64,000 nucleotides of DNA from Paracoccus gahaiensis (GTDB taxonomy: Bacteria > Pseudomonadota > Alphaproteobacteria > Rhodobacterales > Rhodobacteraceae): assembly GCF_005048225.1 (NCBI RefSeq), contig NZ_SUNI01000002.1:186001-250000 (forward strand), read 5' to 3'. Below the pieces are notes generated by a model that saw only the letters and a program-made list of their open reading frames with translations, was not told the DNA's origin and did no database searches. Shown here piece after piece: positions 8,737-19,372 of the stretch. How positions within the stretch are numbered: the stretch's first letter is position 1; every line of letters begins with the position of its first letter. A program made the position numbers and the translations under genes.

Positions 8737-8762
8737 GGGATATTTGGGCCAAGATGAAAGCT
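8737..8762 (+). repeat. intergenic GGGATATTT...CCAAGATGAAAG repeat
   Basis: Core copy of the dispersed repeat, GGGATATTTGGGCCAAGATG and following bases, about 75 bases after gshA. No strong GC hairpin is attached here, so this is a reduced copy. Confidence 0.7.
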
Positions 8763-8862
8763 CTGGCGCACGGGAAGGTGACGCGCGCCGCTGTTGCTTC
8801 GGGTTGAACCGAGGCGCGCGTGGTGGCACCCCCACGGGACATTCCGGCGAGGAGGAGCCGTC

Positions 8863-9291
8863 ATGGGTGGTGGTGATGTGATGCAATGGGTCGGGCGGCT
8901 GGTCGCGGTCGTCTTCGGGCTGGGGGTGCTGGCCCTGCTGGGCGCGGTGGCCGTGCTGGTCGGCCAGGCCGAGGGCGTGCCGCCGATGCCGGTCTTCCTG
9001 GGGCTGGTGGGGCTGGTCGTGTTGATCCTGCTGGCCGGGGCCTGCCTGGCGCTGATCTCGATCGCCGTCTCGGCGCGGCGGGGGGCCGAGGCGCTGCGGC
9101 ATCTGGCCGGAGCTGCGGTGGCCGGCGATGCGGTGGTGGGCCCCGAGGTCGCGACGCCCGAACCCGTGATGCCCGCACCCGGGGCGCCGGCGGATCAGGG
9201 GCCGTTCACGCAGGCCGGCCCGCCCCGGGCGATGGCCGCGCCGCCGCGCGGGGCGGCGCGCCCGAACCGGGTGCTGGTCGCGGAACGCTAG
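8863..9291 (+). CDS. hypothetical membrane protein with proline-rich tail
   Basis: I start this at the ATG at 8863, preceded by a strong GGAGGAG at 8850-8856, rather than at the in-frame codon at 8794. The 142-residue product has two long hydrophobic helices (about 8-33 and 42-68), a short polar region, and then an Ala/Pro-rich low-complexity tail (EPVMPAPGAPADQGP). The topology suggests a small inner-membrane protein with a disordered tail. I do not recognise the family. It converges on plsY with only three bases between the stops. Confidence 0.7.
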   Translation: MGGGDVMQWVGRLVAVVFGLGVLALLGAVAVLVGQAEGVPPMPVFLGLVGLVVLILLAGACLALISIAVSARRGAEALRHLAGAAVAGDAVVGPEVATPEPVMPAPGAPADQGPFTQAGPPRAMAAPPRGAARPNRVLVAER

Positions 9292-9294
9292 GCG

Positions 9295-9870
9295 CTATTT
9301 TTGACCGATGCGGGGCTCGGTCCCCGACAGCAGGCGGCGGATGTTGGCGTGGTGGCGGATGAAGATCAGCGCCGCCATGAAGGCCGTCACCGCCGCGATG
9401 TCCGGCCGCCCCAGGCCCCAGGCAAGGACCGGGGTCAGGGCGGCGGCGATCAGCGCGCTGAGGCTGCTGATCCGGGCGACGGCGGCGACCAGCGCCCAGA
9501 CCGCGCAGGCGATCAGCCCCAAGGGCCAGTGCAGCGCGGCCAAGGTGCCGAGGAAGGTCGCCATGCCCTTGCCGCCCTTGAAGCCCAGCCAGACCGGGAA
9601 GCAATGGCCCAGGAAGGCCGCGCCGCCCGCCAGCAGGCCGGCGGTCTCGCCGCCGAACTGGCGGGCCAGCAGGACCGCGATGGCGCCCTTGCCGCTGTCC
9701 AGCAGCAGCGTCGCCAGCGCGGCGGTCTTGTTGCCGGTCCGCAGCACGTTGGTCGCGCCGATATTGCCCGAGCCGATGGCGCGCAGATCGCCCAGACCCA
9801 TGGCCTTGGTCACGACGATGCCGAAGGGCACGGCGCCCAGAAGATAGCCGAAGATCGTCCAGAGGATCAT
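9295..9870 (-). CDS. plsY: acyl-phosphate glycerol-3-phosphate acyltransferase
   Basis: PlsY transfers an acyl group from acyl phosphate to glycerol 3-phosphate, starting phospholipid synthesis at the inner membrane. The 191-residue product has about five hydrophobic segments and the three conserved loops: GSGNIGATNVLRTGNK near residue 35, KGGKGMATFLG near 100, and the terminal HHANIRRLLSGTEP. The start shares ATGA with the stop of the preceding gene (pyrX), so it is the last gene of a pyrB-pyrX-plsY operon. Confidence 0.95.
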   Translation of the reverse strand: MILWTIFGYLLGAVPFGIVVTKAMGLGDLRAIGSGNIGATNVLRTGNKTAALATLLLDSGKGAIAVLLARQFGGETAGLLAGGAAFLGHCFPVWLGFKGGKGMATFLGTLAALHWPLGLIACAVWALVAAVARISSLSALIAAALTPVLAWGLGRPDIAAVTAFMAALIFIRHHANIRRLLSGTEPRIGQK

Positions 9871-11150
9871 GCGAGGTCTCCGAAGACGGGGGTGCCCGCG
9901 ACCCAGGTGCCCAGGACGCGGCCCTGCATGCGGGCGCCGTCGAAGGGGGTGTTCTTGGATTTGGACAGCAGCGCGAAGCGGTCCAGCACGAAGGGCGCGT
10001 CGGGATCGAAGAGGATCAGGTCTGCGGGCGCGCCCTCCGACAGCCTGCCGCCGGGCAGGCGCAGGCGGCGGGCCGGGTTCAGCGACATCGCGCGGAAGAG
10101 TTGCGGCAGGCTCAGCCCGCCCTGGTGATAGAGCCGCAGGGCCGCGGGCAGCAGGGTCTGCAGGCCCACGGCGCCGGGGGCGGCGGCCTCGAAGGGCAGG
10201 CGCTTGGATTCCTCGTCCTGGGGCGTGTGGAAGCTGGCGATGGTGTCGATCAGCCCCTCGGCCACGGCCTGGACCATGGACAGGCGGTCATCCTCGGACC
10301 GCAGGGGCGGCGTGAAGCGGAAGAAGGTGCGATAGTCGCCCACGTCGAATTCGTTCAGCGTCAGGTGGTGGATCGAGATGCCCGCCGTCACGTCCAGCCC
10401 CGCCTCGCGCGCGCGGATCAGGGCGGGCAGGCTGGCCGCCACCGTGATCTGGTCGGCGTGATAGCGCCCGCGCGTCATCGCGACCAGCGCCAGATCGCGG
10501 TCCAGCCCCATCACCTCGGCCATGGGCGAGACGGCGGGGATGCCATAGAGGGACGCGAACTTGCCGCTGGTCGCCACCGCGCCGTGGGTCAGGCCGGGAT
10601 CCTGCGGATGGCCCATGATCAGCGCATCCAGACCGCGTGCATAGGTCATGCAGCGCGACATCAGCTTGCTGTCACGCACCACGCGCACCCCGTCGGTGAA
10701 GGCCACGGCGCCCAGATCGGTCAGGAAGCCGATCTCGACCATCTCGCGGCCCTCGCGGCCCTTGGTCAGCGCGGCCATGTGGCGGATGTTCACCGGCGCA
10801 TCGGCGGCGCGGCGGGCGACGAATTCCAGCGCCTCGGGCGTGTCGAGGGGGGGCGTGGTGTCGGGGCGGGCGATGATCGTGGTCACGCCCGCCGCCGCCG
10901 CCGCCAGACCCGCGCTGCGGAAGCTTTCCTTGTGACGCTCGCCCGGCTCGCCGATCTTGACGCCCCAGTCGATCAGGCCCGGCGCCAGCGCGCGGCCCTG
11001 CGCGTCGATGACGGTGGCGCCCTCGGGGGCGGGTTCCTCGGGGGCGCCGCGTCCGGCGATCACGCCATCGGTGACGCGCAGGCTGCCCAGGGCGTCCGTC
11101 TGCGCCTCGGGGTCGATCAGGCGGGCATTGCGGAAGATCAGGTCCATCAC
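9867..11150 (-). CDS. pyrX: dihydroorotase-like protein lacking catalytic residues (PyrX / PyrC' type)
   Basis: A 427-residue class I dihydroorotase homologue in an operon with pyrB. Active enzymes have DxHxHLREPG; here the same place reads [10 protein letters not shown] (residues 61-70), so both metal histidines are gone. The HxSt metal site reads DQIT, and the catalytic aspartate motif DHAPH reads FHTPQ. The scaffold is otherwise normal (NPPLRSE-like [10 protein letters not shown], and [12 protein letters not shown] at the C-terminus). This is the pattern of the inactive PyrC'/PyrX partner that holds some aspartate transcarbamoylases together, known from Pseudomonas. A true dihydroorotase should lie elsewhere in the genome. 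The start is GTG 11150 (GTGA overlap with pyrB) or ATG 11147. Confidence 0.88.
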   Translation of the reverse strand: MMDLIFRNARLIDPEAQTDALGSLRVTDGVIAGRGAPEEPAPEGATVIDAQGRALAPGLIDWGVKIGEPGERHKESFRSAGLAAAAAGVTTIIARPDTTPPLDTPEALEFVARRAADAPVNIRHMAALTKGREGREMVEIGFLTDLGAVAFTDGVRVVRDSKLMSRCMTYARGLDALIMGHPQDPGLTHGAVATSGKFASLYGIPAVSPMAEVMGLDRDLALVAMTRGRYHADQITVAASLPALIRAREAGLDVTAGISIHHLTLNEFDVGDYRTFFRFTPPLRSEDDRLSMVQAVAEGLIDTIASFHTPQDEESKRLPFEAAAPGAVGLQTLLPAALRLYHQGGLSLPQLFRAMSLNPARRLRLPGGRLSEGAPADLILFDPDAPFVLDRFALLSKSKNTPFDGARMQGRVLGTWVAGTPVFGDLA

Positions 11151-12106
11151 GGCTCTCCGACGGCGGTGCGGCCACGGCTGGCGCGCAGGTTGCGGGCCAG
11201 AAGGTCCAGCGCCGCCATGCGGACGGCGACGCCCATCTCGACCTGGTCCTGGATGACGCTGCGGTTGATGTCGTCGGCCAGCGTGCCGTCGATCTCGACG
11301 CCCCGGTTCATGGGCCCGGGATGCATGACGATGGCATCGGGCGCGGCGAGGGCCAGTTTCTCGGCATCCAGTCCGAAGCGGTGGAAGTATTCGCGTTCCG
11401 AGGGGATGAAGCCGCCATCCATCCGTTCCTTCTGCAGGCGCAGCATCATGACGACATCGACGCCCTTCAGTCCCTCGCGCATGTCCTCGAAAAGTTCCAC
11501 CCCCATGTCGCCCACGCCGGCGGGCATCAGCGTGGCGGGGCCGATCAGGCGGATGCGGTTCTCCATCTTGCCCAGGAGGATCAGGTTGGACCGGGCCACC
11601 CGGCTATGGGCGATGTCGCCGCAGATGGCGATGGTCAGGCGGTGCAGGCGGCCCTTGGCGCGGCGGATGGTCAGCGCGTCCAGAAGCGCCTGCGTGGGAT
11701 GTTCGTGCCGCCCGTCGCCCGCATTGATGACCGCGCAGTTCACCTTTTCGGCCAGCAGGTTCACCGCGCCCGATTGCGGGTGGCGCACGACCAGCAGGTC
11801 GGGCTGCATGGCGTTCAGCGTGAGCGCGGTGTCGATCAGCGTCTCGCCCTTCTTCACGGAGGACTGGCTGACGGCCATGTTCATCACGTCGGCGCCAAGC
11901 CGCTTGCCCGCCAGCTCGAAGCTGGCTTGGGTGCGGGTCGAGTTCTCGAAGAACATGTTGATCAGCGTCATGCCGGCCAGTGCGTCGGAATGCTTGACCG
12001 TGCGGCGGTTCAGCGCCGCGTAATCCTGTGCCAGGTCCAGCAGCTCGGTGATCTCGTCGGGCTTGAGATGGTCGATGCCCAGAAGGTGGCGGGCGCGAAA
12101 GCTCAT
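11147..12106 (-). CDS. pyrB: aspartate carbamoyltransferase catalytic chain
   Basis: PyrB condenses aspartate with carbamoyl phosphate, the first committed step of pyrimidine synthesis. The 319-residue product carries the carbamoyl-phosphate loop FFENSTRT (near 52-59), HPTQALLD, and HPGPMNRG near residue 265. Its length is the normal catalytic-chain size. The immediately downstream, coupled pyrX suggests a PyrB-PyrX dodecamer. No pyrI regulatory subunit gene is nearby, consistent with this class. Confidence 0.95.
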   Translation of the reverse strand: MSFRARHLLGIDHLKPDEITELLDLAQDYAALNRRTVKHSDALAGMTLINMFFENSTRTQASFELAGKRLGADVMNMAVSQSSVKKGETLIDTALTLNAMQPDLLVVRHPQSGAVNLLAEKVNCAVINAGDGRHEHPTQALLDALTIRRAKGRLHRLTIAICGDIAHSRVARSNLILLGKMENRIRLIGPATLMPAGVGDMGVELFEDMREGLKGVDVVMMLRLQKERMDGGFIPSEREYFHRFGLDAEKLALAAPDAIVMHPGPMNRGVEIDGTLADDINRSVIQDQVEMGVAVRMAALDLLARNLRASRGRTAVGEP

Positions 12107-12181
12107 GGCGGCCTCTTGCGTCGGGGATCCGAGGGGTCCGGGGATCTATTGCAGATGGCGCAAGGGGCGGCAAGCGCCGGC

Positions 12182-12247
12182 GGGGGGCCGTCCGCCCCCC
12201 GTCGCGTTCCGCGACTCCCCCCGGAGGATATTTGCGGACCGCCGCAG
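12182..12247 (+). repeat. intergenic hairpin/GGATATTT repeat
   Basis: A GGGGGGC/GCCCCCC hairpin (12182-12200) is followed by GTCGCGTTCCGCGAC, itself a palindrome, and CCCCCCGGAGGATATTTGCGG. It occupies the divergent gap between pyrB and the MATE gene. It is the same repeat family as at 27541 and 43265. Confidence 0.65.
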
Positions 12248-12311
12248 GAGGCATGCAGATCGTGCAATCTGGGCTCTTGCCGGACGCGGCGCGCGGGGCT
12301 ATGGCAAGGCC

Positions 12312-13688
12312 ATGCAACGGCACCGGTACCGCCCCCATATCCTTGCGACGCTGTCGCTTGGCCTGCCGCTGATCGGCAGCCATCTGGCCCGCATGGCCAT
12401 CGGGGTGGGCGACACGGTCATGATCGGCTGGTACGGGGTCGAGCCCTTGGCGGCGCTGGTCATCGCGACCTCGTTCTTCCACATCCTGTTCTTCCTGGGC
12501 ATGGGCTTCGGCACCGGCCTGATGGGGCTGATCGCCAGCCACATCGCCTCGGGCCGCGAGGTCGAGGTGCGGCGCGGCGCCCGGATGGCCCTGTGGCTGT
12601 CGGCGGGCTTCGGGCTAGCCGTCATGCCGCTGATGTGGTGGTCCGAGCCGATCCTGCTGAGCCTGGGCCAGACCGCGACCGTGTCCGCCCTGGCGCAGGA
12701 ATACCTGCGCATCGCGGGCTGGGGGCTGGCCGTCGTGCTGGGGCAGCTGACGCTGGCCTCGTATCTGGCGGCGCTGGAGCGGACGCAGATCGTCATGTGG
12801 GTGACGCTGGCCGGGCTGCCCCTGAACCTGTTCCTGAACTGGGTGCTGATCTTCGGCAATCTGGGCGCGCCCGAGCTGGGCGTGCAGGGCGCGGCCATCG
12901 CCAGCGTGACGGTGCAGGTGATCCAGCTGCTGGCGCTGGTGGGCTATGCCGCCTGGCTGCCCATCGCCCGGCAGTACAACCTGTTCCAGCGCTTCTGGCG
13001 CCCCGACTGGCAGGCCATGCGGCAGGTGGCCTGGGTCGGCTGGCCCATCGGCCTGACCATGGTGGCCGAGGGCGGGCTGTTCGTCGGATCCAACATCATG
13101 ATGGGCTGGATCGGCACGTCGGAGCTGGCCGCCCACGGGATCGCGCTGCAGATCACCTCGGTCACCTTCATGGCGCATCTGGGCCTGTCCAACGCGGCCA
13201 CCGTACGGGTGGGCCAGGCCAAGGGGCGCGGCGACCGGGCCTGGATGCGCGATGCGGCGCTGACCATCTGCTGGATGTCGCTGGTCTTCTCGGCCATCTT
13301 CATCGCGATCTACCTGCTGTTCGCCGAGGCGCTGGTGCGGCTCTATCTGGACCCCGCCGATCCGCAGGCGCCGCAGATCGTGGCGCTGGGGGCCATGCTG
13401 CTGATGTATGCGGCGCTGTTCCAGTTGACCGACGCCTTCCAGGTGATCGCGCTGGGCTTCCTGCGGGGCGTGCACGACACCAACGTGCCGATGTGGATCG
13501 CGGGCTTCAGCTATTGGGTCGTCGGCATGCCGGTGGCCTGGGCGCTGGCCTTTCCCCTGGGCTTCGGCCCGGCGGGCCTGTGGCTGGGCATGTGCGCCGG
13601 ACTGACCGTCGCGGCCGTCCTGCTGATGCGCCGCTTCTGGCGGGGCCATGCGCGCGGGGACTGGACCCGCGCCCCGGCCCCGGTCTAA
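12312..13688 (+). CDS. MATE family efflux transporter
   Basis: A 458-residue inner-membrane protein with about twelve hydrophobic helices in two homologous halves, each starting with a GDTVMIGW- or GSNIMMGW-like segment as in NorM/DinF proteins that exchange drugs for Na+ or H+. I chose the ATG at 12312 (MQRHRYRPHI) because the upstream codons of the same frame are GC-rich non-coding repeat. The substrate is unknown. The AsnC-domain gene begins 23 bases downstream. Confidence 0.92.
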   Translation: MQRHRYRPHILATLSLGLPLIGSHLARMAIGVGDTVMIGWYGVEPLAALVIATSFFHILFFLGMGFGTGLMGLIASHIASGREVEVRRGARMALWLSAGFGLAVMPLMWWSEPILLSLGQTATVSALAQEYLRIAGWGLAVVLGQLTLASYLAALERTQIVMWVTLAGLPLNLFLNWVLIFGNLGAPELGVQGAAIASVTVQVIQLLALVGYAAWLPIARQYNLFQRFWRPDWQAMRQVAWVGWPIGLTMVAEGGLFVGSNIMMGWIGTSELAAHGIALQITSVTFMAHLGLSNAATVRVGQAKGRGDRAWMRDAALTICWMSLVFSAIFIAIYLLFAEALVRLYLDPADPQAPQIVALGAMLLMYAALFQLTDAFQVIALGFLRGVHDTNVPMWIAGFSYWVVGMPVAWALAFPLGFGPAGLWLGMCAGLTVAAVLLMRRFWRGHARGDWTRAPAPV

Positions 13689-13711
13689 CCTGCCCCGAAA
13701 AGGAACCACCC

Positions 13712-13948
13712 ATGCGCCCCGTCTTCGTCCAGTTCCGCTGCGAGCCCGGCACGACCTATCAGGTCGCCGAGGCGATCTATGACCGCGAGGTGGTCAGCGA
13801 GCTGTTCTCGACCTCGGGTGATTACGACCTGATCGCCAAGGTCTACATCCCCGAGGACGAGGATGTCGGCCGCTTCCTGTCGGACCGGCTGTTCGACATC
13901 CCCCATATCAGCCGCACGCTGACCACGATGACCTTCCGCGCCTTCTGA
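13712..13948 (+). CDS. stand-alone Lrp/AsnC ligand-binding (RAM) domain protein
   Basis: The 78-residue product is an Lrp/AsnC C-terminal domain without the helix-turn-helix: VFVQFRCEPG at the start, then SELFSTSGDYDLIAKVYIPEDEDVGRF split around the conserved glycine, and ISRTLTTMTF at the end. Such SARD proteins are thought to bind amino acids and form octamers. A ribosome-binding site AAAGGAACC precedes the ATG. Its stop overlaps the start of the aminotransferase gene by one base, suggesting an amino-acid sensing link. Confidence 0.9.
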   Translation: MRPVFVQFRCEPGTTYQVAEAIYDREVVSELFSTSGDYDLIAKVYIPEDEDVGRFLSDRLFDIPHISRTLTTMTFRAF

Positions 13949-15045
13949 TGCCCCGCTTTGCCCCCTTGCCCGACAGCCTGCCGCAGACCGTCCCCTTCAT
14001 CGGCCCCGAGACGCTGGAGCGGCGGCGCGGCACCCCCTTCGCGGCCCGCCTCGGCGCCAATGAAAGCGCCTTCGGCCCCAGCCCGCTGGCGGCGCGGGCC
14101 ATGCGCGAGGCGGTGGGCGGCATCTGGAAATACGGCGACGCCCCCGGCCACGATCTGACCCATGCGCTGGCTACTCAACTGGGCGCGGCGCCCGCCAACA
14201 TCATGCTGGGCGAGGGGATCGACGGGCTGCTGGGCACGCTCGTGCGGCTGATGGTGGCGCCGGGCGATGCCGTGGTGACCTCGGACGGGGCCTATCCGAC
14301 CTTCAACTATCACGTGACGGGCTTCGGGGGCGTGCTGCACAAGGTGCCCTATCGCGACGATGCCGAGGATCCGCAGGCGCTGCTGCAGGCCGCCCGTGAA
14401 ACGCAGGCGCGGCTGATTTACCTGGCCAATCCCGACAACCCGATGGGCAGCTGGCACAAGGGTGCGGCGATCGAGGCGATGCTGGACGACCTGCCCCCCG
14501 ATTGCCTGCTGGTGCTGGACGAGGCCTATGCCGAATTCGCCCCCGCCGAGGCGATCCCCCGGATCGACCCCGCCGATCCCCGGGTAATCCGGATGCGGAC
14601 CTTCTCCAAGGCCTATGGCATGGCGGGCGCGCGGATCGGCTATGCGGTCGGCGCCCCGGACCTGATCGCGGGCTTCGACCGCATCCGCAACCATTTCGGC
14701 GTCAACCGCATCGCGCAGGCGGGGGCGCTGGCGGCGCTGGCCGATCCCGGCTGGCTGGCCCATGTCGTGGCCTCCGTCACCGCCGCCCGCGACCGCATCG
14801 CCCAGATCGGCGCGGAAAGCGGCCTGACCGCGCTGCCCTCCGCCACCAATTTCGTGGCCTTGGACACGCATCGCGACGGCGCCTTCGCCCGCGGCCTCGT
14901 GGCCGCGCTGGAGGCCCGCGACGTCTTCGTCCGCATGCCCGGCGTGGCGCCCCTGGACCGCTGCATCCGCATCAGCTGCGCCCCCGACCCAGAGCTGGAC
15001 GTGCTTGCCAAGGCGCTGCCCGCCGCCCTGCAGGACCTCGCCTGA
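13948..15045 (+). CDS. PLP-dependent aminotransferase, histidinol-phosphate aminotransferase-like
   Basis: A 365-residue fold-type I aminotransferase. The PLP lysine is in TFSKAYGMAGARIGY (Lys221), with NPDNPMG near residue 161, DEAYAEF near 191, and an N-terminal GANESAFGPSP as in HisC proteins. HisC makes histidinol phosphate from imidazole acetol phosphate, but related enzymes use aromatic amino acids. Without other his genes nearby I do not assign hisC. The TGATG overlap with the AsnC-domain gene shows coupling. Confidence 0.88.
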   Translation: MPRFAPLPDSLPQTVPFIGPETLERRRGTPFAARLGANESAFGPSPLAARAMREAVGGIWKYGDAPGHDLTHALATQLGAAPANIMLGEGIDGLLGTLVRLMVAPGDAVVTSDGAYPTFNYHVTGFGGVLHKVPYRDDAEDPQALLQAARETQARLIYLANPDNPMGSWHKGAAIEAMLDDLPPDCLLVLDEAYAEFAPAEAIPRIDPADPRVIRMRTFSKAYGMAGARIGYAVGAPDLIAGFDRIRNHFGVNRIAQAGALAALADPGWLAHVVASVTAARDRIAQIGAESGLTALPSATNFVALDTHRDGAFARGLVAALEARDVFVRMPGVAPLDRCIRISCAPDPELDVLAKALPAALQDLA

Positions 15046-15049
15046 ACCC

Positions 15050-15085
15050 CTTCTTCTTTGCTGAAATACCCCCGCCGGAGGCGCC
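15050..15085 (-). repeat. inverted copy of the GGGATATTT repeat between convergent genes
   Basis: CTTCTTCTTTGCTGAAATAC followed by CCCCGCCGGAGG is the reverse-oriented core of the dispersed repeat (compare 35183). It lies between the convergent stops of the aminotransferase gene and valS. Confidence 0.6.
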
Positions 15086-15114
15086 CGCAAGCACCCTCGG
15101 CGGGCTGGCGGACC

Positions 15115-18204
<3,090 letters not shown>

Positions 18205-18218
18205 CGCAAATCCCCTTG

Positions 18219-18276
18219 GTTGGGGACGGGATTACCCAATGCGCGGCCAAAGGCCAAGAGATCCCGTCGCCCCAAC
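18219..18276 (-). promoter_or_regulatory. long hairpin directly upstream of the valS ribosome-binding site
   Basis: GTTGGGG+ACGGGAT (18219-18232) pairs with ATCCCGT+CCCCAAC (18261-18276) over 14 base pairs, with a single two-base CG bulge. The 28-base interior contains GGCC-AAA-GGCC. The hairpin lies between the DUF1428 stop (18311) and valS. No T-run follows in the minus direction, so a simple terminator is unlikely. Confidence 0.55.
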
Positions 18277-18310
18277 GAATCCGGGCTTGGGCCAGACAGT
18301 GGATCCGAGG

Positions 18311-19033
18311 TCAGGGCAGGTCGACGACCGGGGTGAATCCGCCCCAGAACATCCGCTTGCCGTCGAAGGGCATCTGCGGAAAGTCGTGTCCCTCCATCCC
18401 CGCCGCCATCTTCGCGGCTGCGGCGTCGCAGGTGGCGCGGTCGGGCCATTCGACCCAGCTGAAGACCGGCACCTCGTCGGGTTTGGCCTGCACGGCGCGG
18501 TAAAAATCGGTGACCTTGCCATGGGGCACATCCTCGCCCCAGCATTCGGTCTGGAAGGTGGCGCCCAGATCCGCGAACATCCGGGTCGCGCCTTGGGCCA
18601 TCTCGACATAGGCCTGCCTGGCGTCCGCCGAAACGGCCAGCACGAAGCCCTGCACATAGGCGCCCCGGCGGCTGTCGCCCACCGTCACGATCGGCGCGAA
18701 GCCGCCCCACATCATCCGCATCCCGTCGAAGGGCATCTCGCCCATCAGCGCCATCTCGGGCTCCTGCCCCTCGGCCATCTTCGCGCCGGCGGCATCGGCG
18801 GTGGCACGGTCGGGCCATTCGATCCAGCTGAACAGCGGCGCCTCGTTGTCGCGGGCCTGGGTGGCGCGATGGAAATCGGTCTGCGTGCCATGCGGCACAT
18901 CCTCGGCCCAGCATTCGACCATGCGACGCGCGCCCAGGCGCTGGAACATCGGCCAGGCCTGCCGCGCGTGATCGACATAGGTCTGCCGGTTGGCCACGGG
19001 CACGGCCAGCAGAAGCCCGGTGTAATAGGTCAT
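18311..19033 (-). CDS. tandem DUF1428 protein (two fused copies)
   Basis: The 240-residue product consists of two homologous halves of about 117 residues. Each contains ECWxEDVPHG, TDFxRA, FSWxEWPDRAT and a terminal PFDGxRMxWGGF, the DUF1428 signature. Single-domain homologues are typically about 115-120 residues, so this is an internal duplication. The fold is thought to be a ferredoxin-like (dimeric alpha/beta barrel) domain of unknown function. A two-domain chain would mimic the dimer. I prefer the second ATG (19033), which has AGGGGG six bases upstream; 19039 is an alternative. Confidence 0.85.
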   Translation of the reverse strand: MTYYTGLLLAVPVANRQTYVDHARQAWPMFQRLGARRMVECWAEDVPHGTQTDFHRATQARDNEAPLFSWIEWPDRATADAAGAKMAEGQEPEMALMGEMPFDGMRMMWGGFAPIVTVGDSRRGAYVQGFVLAVSADARQAYVEMAQGATRMFADLGATFQTECWGEDVPHGKVTDFYRAVQAKPDEVPVFSWVEWPDRATCDAAAAKMAAGMEGHDFPQMPFDGKRMFWGGFTPVVDLP

Positions 19034-19243
19034 CGTCATCCCCCTGTGTCTGACGGCGCGGGCGCCGGGTCGCCGGCCCCGCAGGACCAAATGTCGCAGG
19101 CGGGGTCGGAAAAATCAAACGTCCGGGGGCGTCCGGCGCGCCGCTGGCACCATCCTGCCTGCCCTTGGCCACGCCTGCACGGCCTGCCGGACCCGGGTGT
19201 CGACCGGCAGGCGCGCATGGGGCTTTTCCGCCTGCCGGTTTCG

Positions 19244-19272
19244 TTGAACTGACATCCGTTCCGGCATAGATA
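19244..19272 (+). promoter_or_regulatory. predicted promoter of the ornithine decarboxylase gene
   Basis: TTGAAC (19244-19249), a 17-base spacer, and TAGATA (19267-19272). Transcription would start near 19279, giving a leader of about 95 bases. Confidence 0.6.
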
Positions 19273-19274
19273 CG

Positions 19275-19372
19275 GGCCTTGGCGCACGACTCGTCCGAAG
19301 GATCGGAACCCGGCGCTGCCACCTTGGGTTGTGCGAAGGCCACCCGCTCCTGTCTGTGCGAAAGGAACCGCA
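19275..19372 (+). ncRNA. structured leader of the ornithine decarboxylase mRNA (speF-element candidate)
   Basis: GGCCTT-gg-CGCAC-g-AC (19275-19290) pairs with GT-t-GTGCG-AAGGCC (19328-19341), enclosing a small hairpin TCCGA-AGGA-TCGGA (19294-19307). The 3' partner GTGCGAAGG (19331-19339) recurs as GTGCGAAAGG (19356-19365), which overlaps the ribosome-binding site AAAGGA. The 5' strand CCTTggCGCAC could therefore pair with either copy, and the second pairing would hide the site. A conserved alphaproteobacterial leader called speF is known upstream of ornithine decarboxylase genes; I infer this is one but could not compare it with the published consensus. The predicted transcription start falls inside the 5' strand, so its extent is uncertain. 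Confidence 0.55.

Larger units (their letters stand above)
19034..19372. other. 339-bp divergent region between DUF1428 and ornithine decarboxylase genes
   Basis: No gene is seen here. The left 200 bases are GC-rich and hold the DUF1428 upstream region. The right part contains a good sigma-70 type promoter (19244-19272) and a structured leader for the decarboxylase gene (19275-19372). Confidence 0.75.

Noticed and set aside
13712-13948. Truncated Lrp regulator (pseudogene)
   Set aside because: The 78 residues form a complete ligand domain, with a ribosome-binding site and tight coupling to the next gene, matching known stand-alone RAM proteins.
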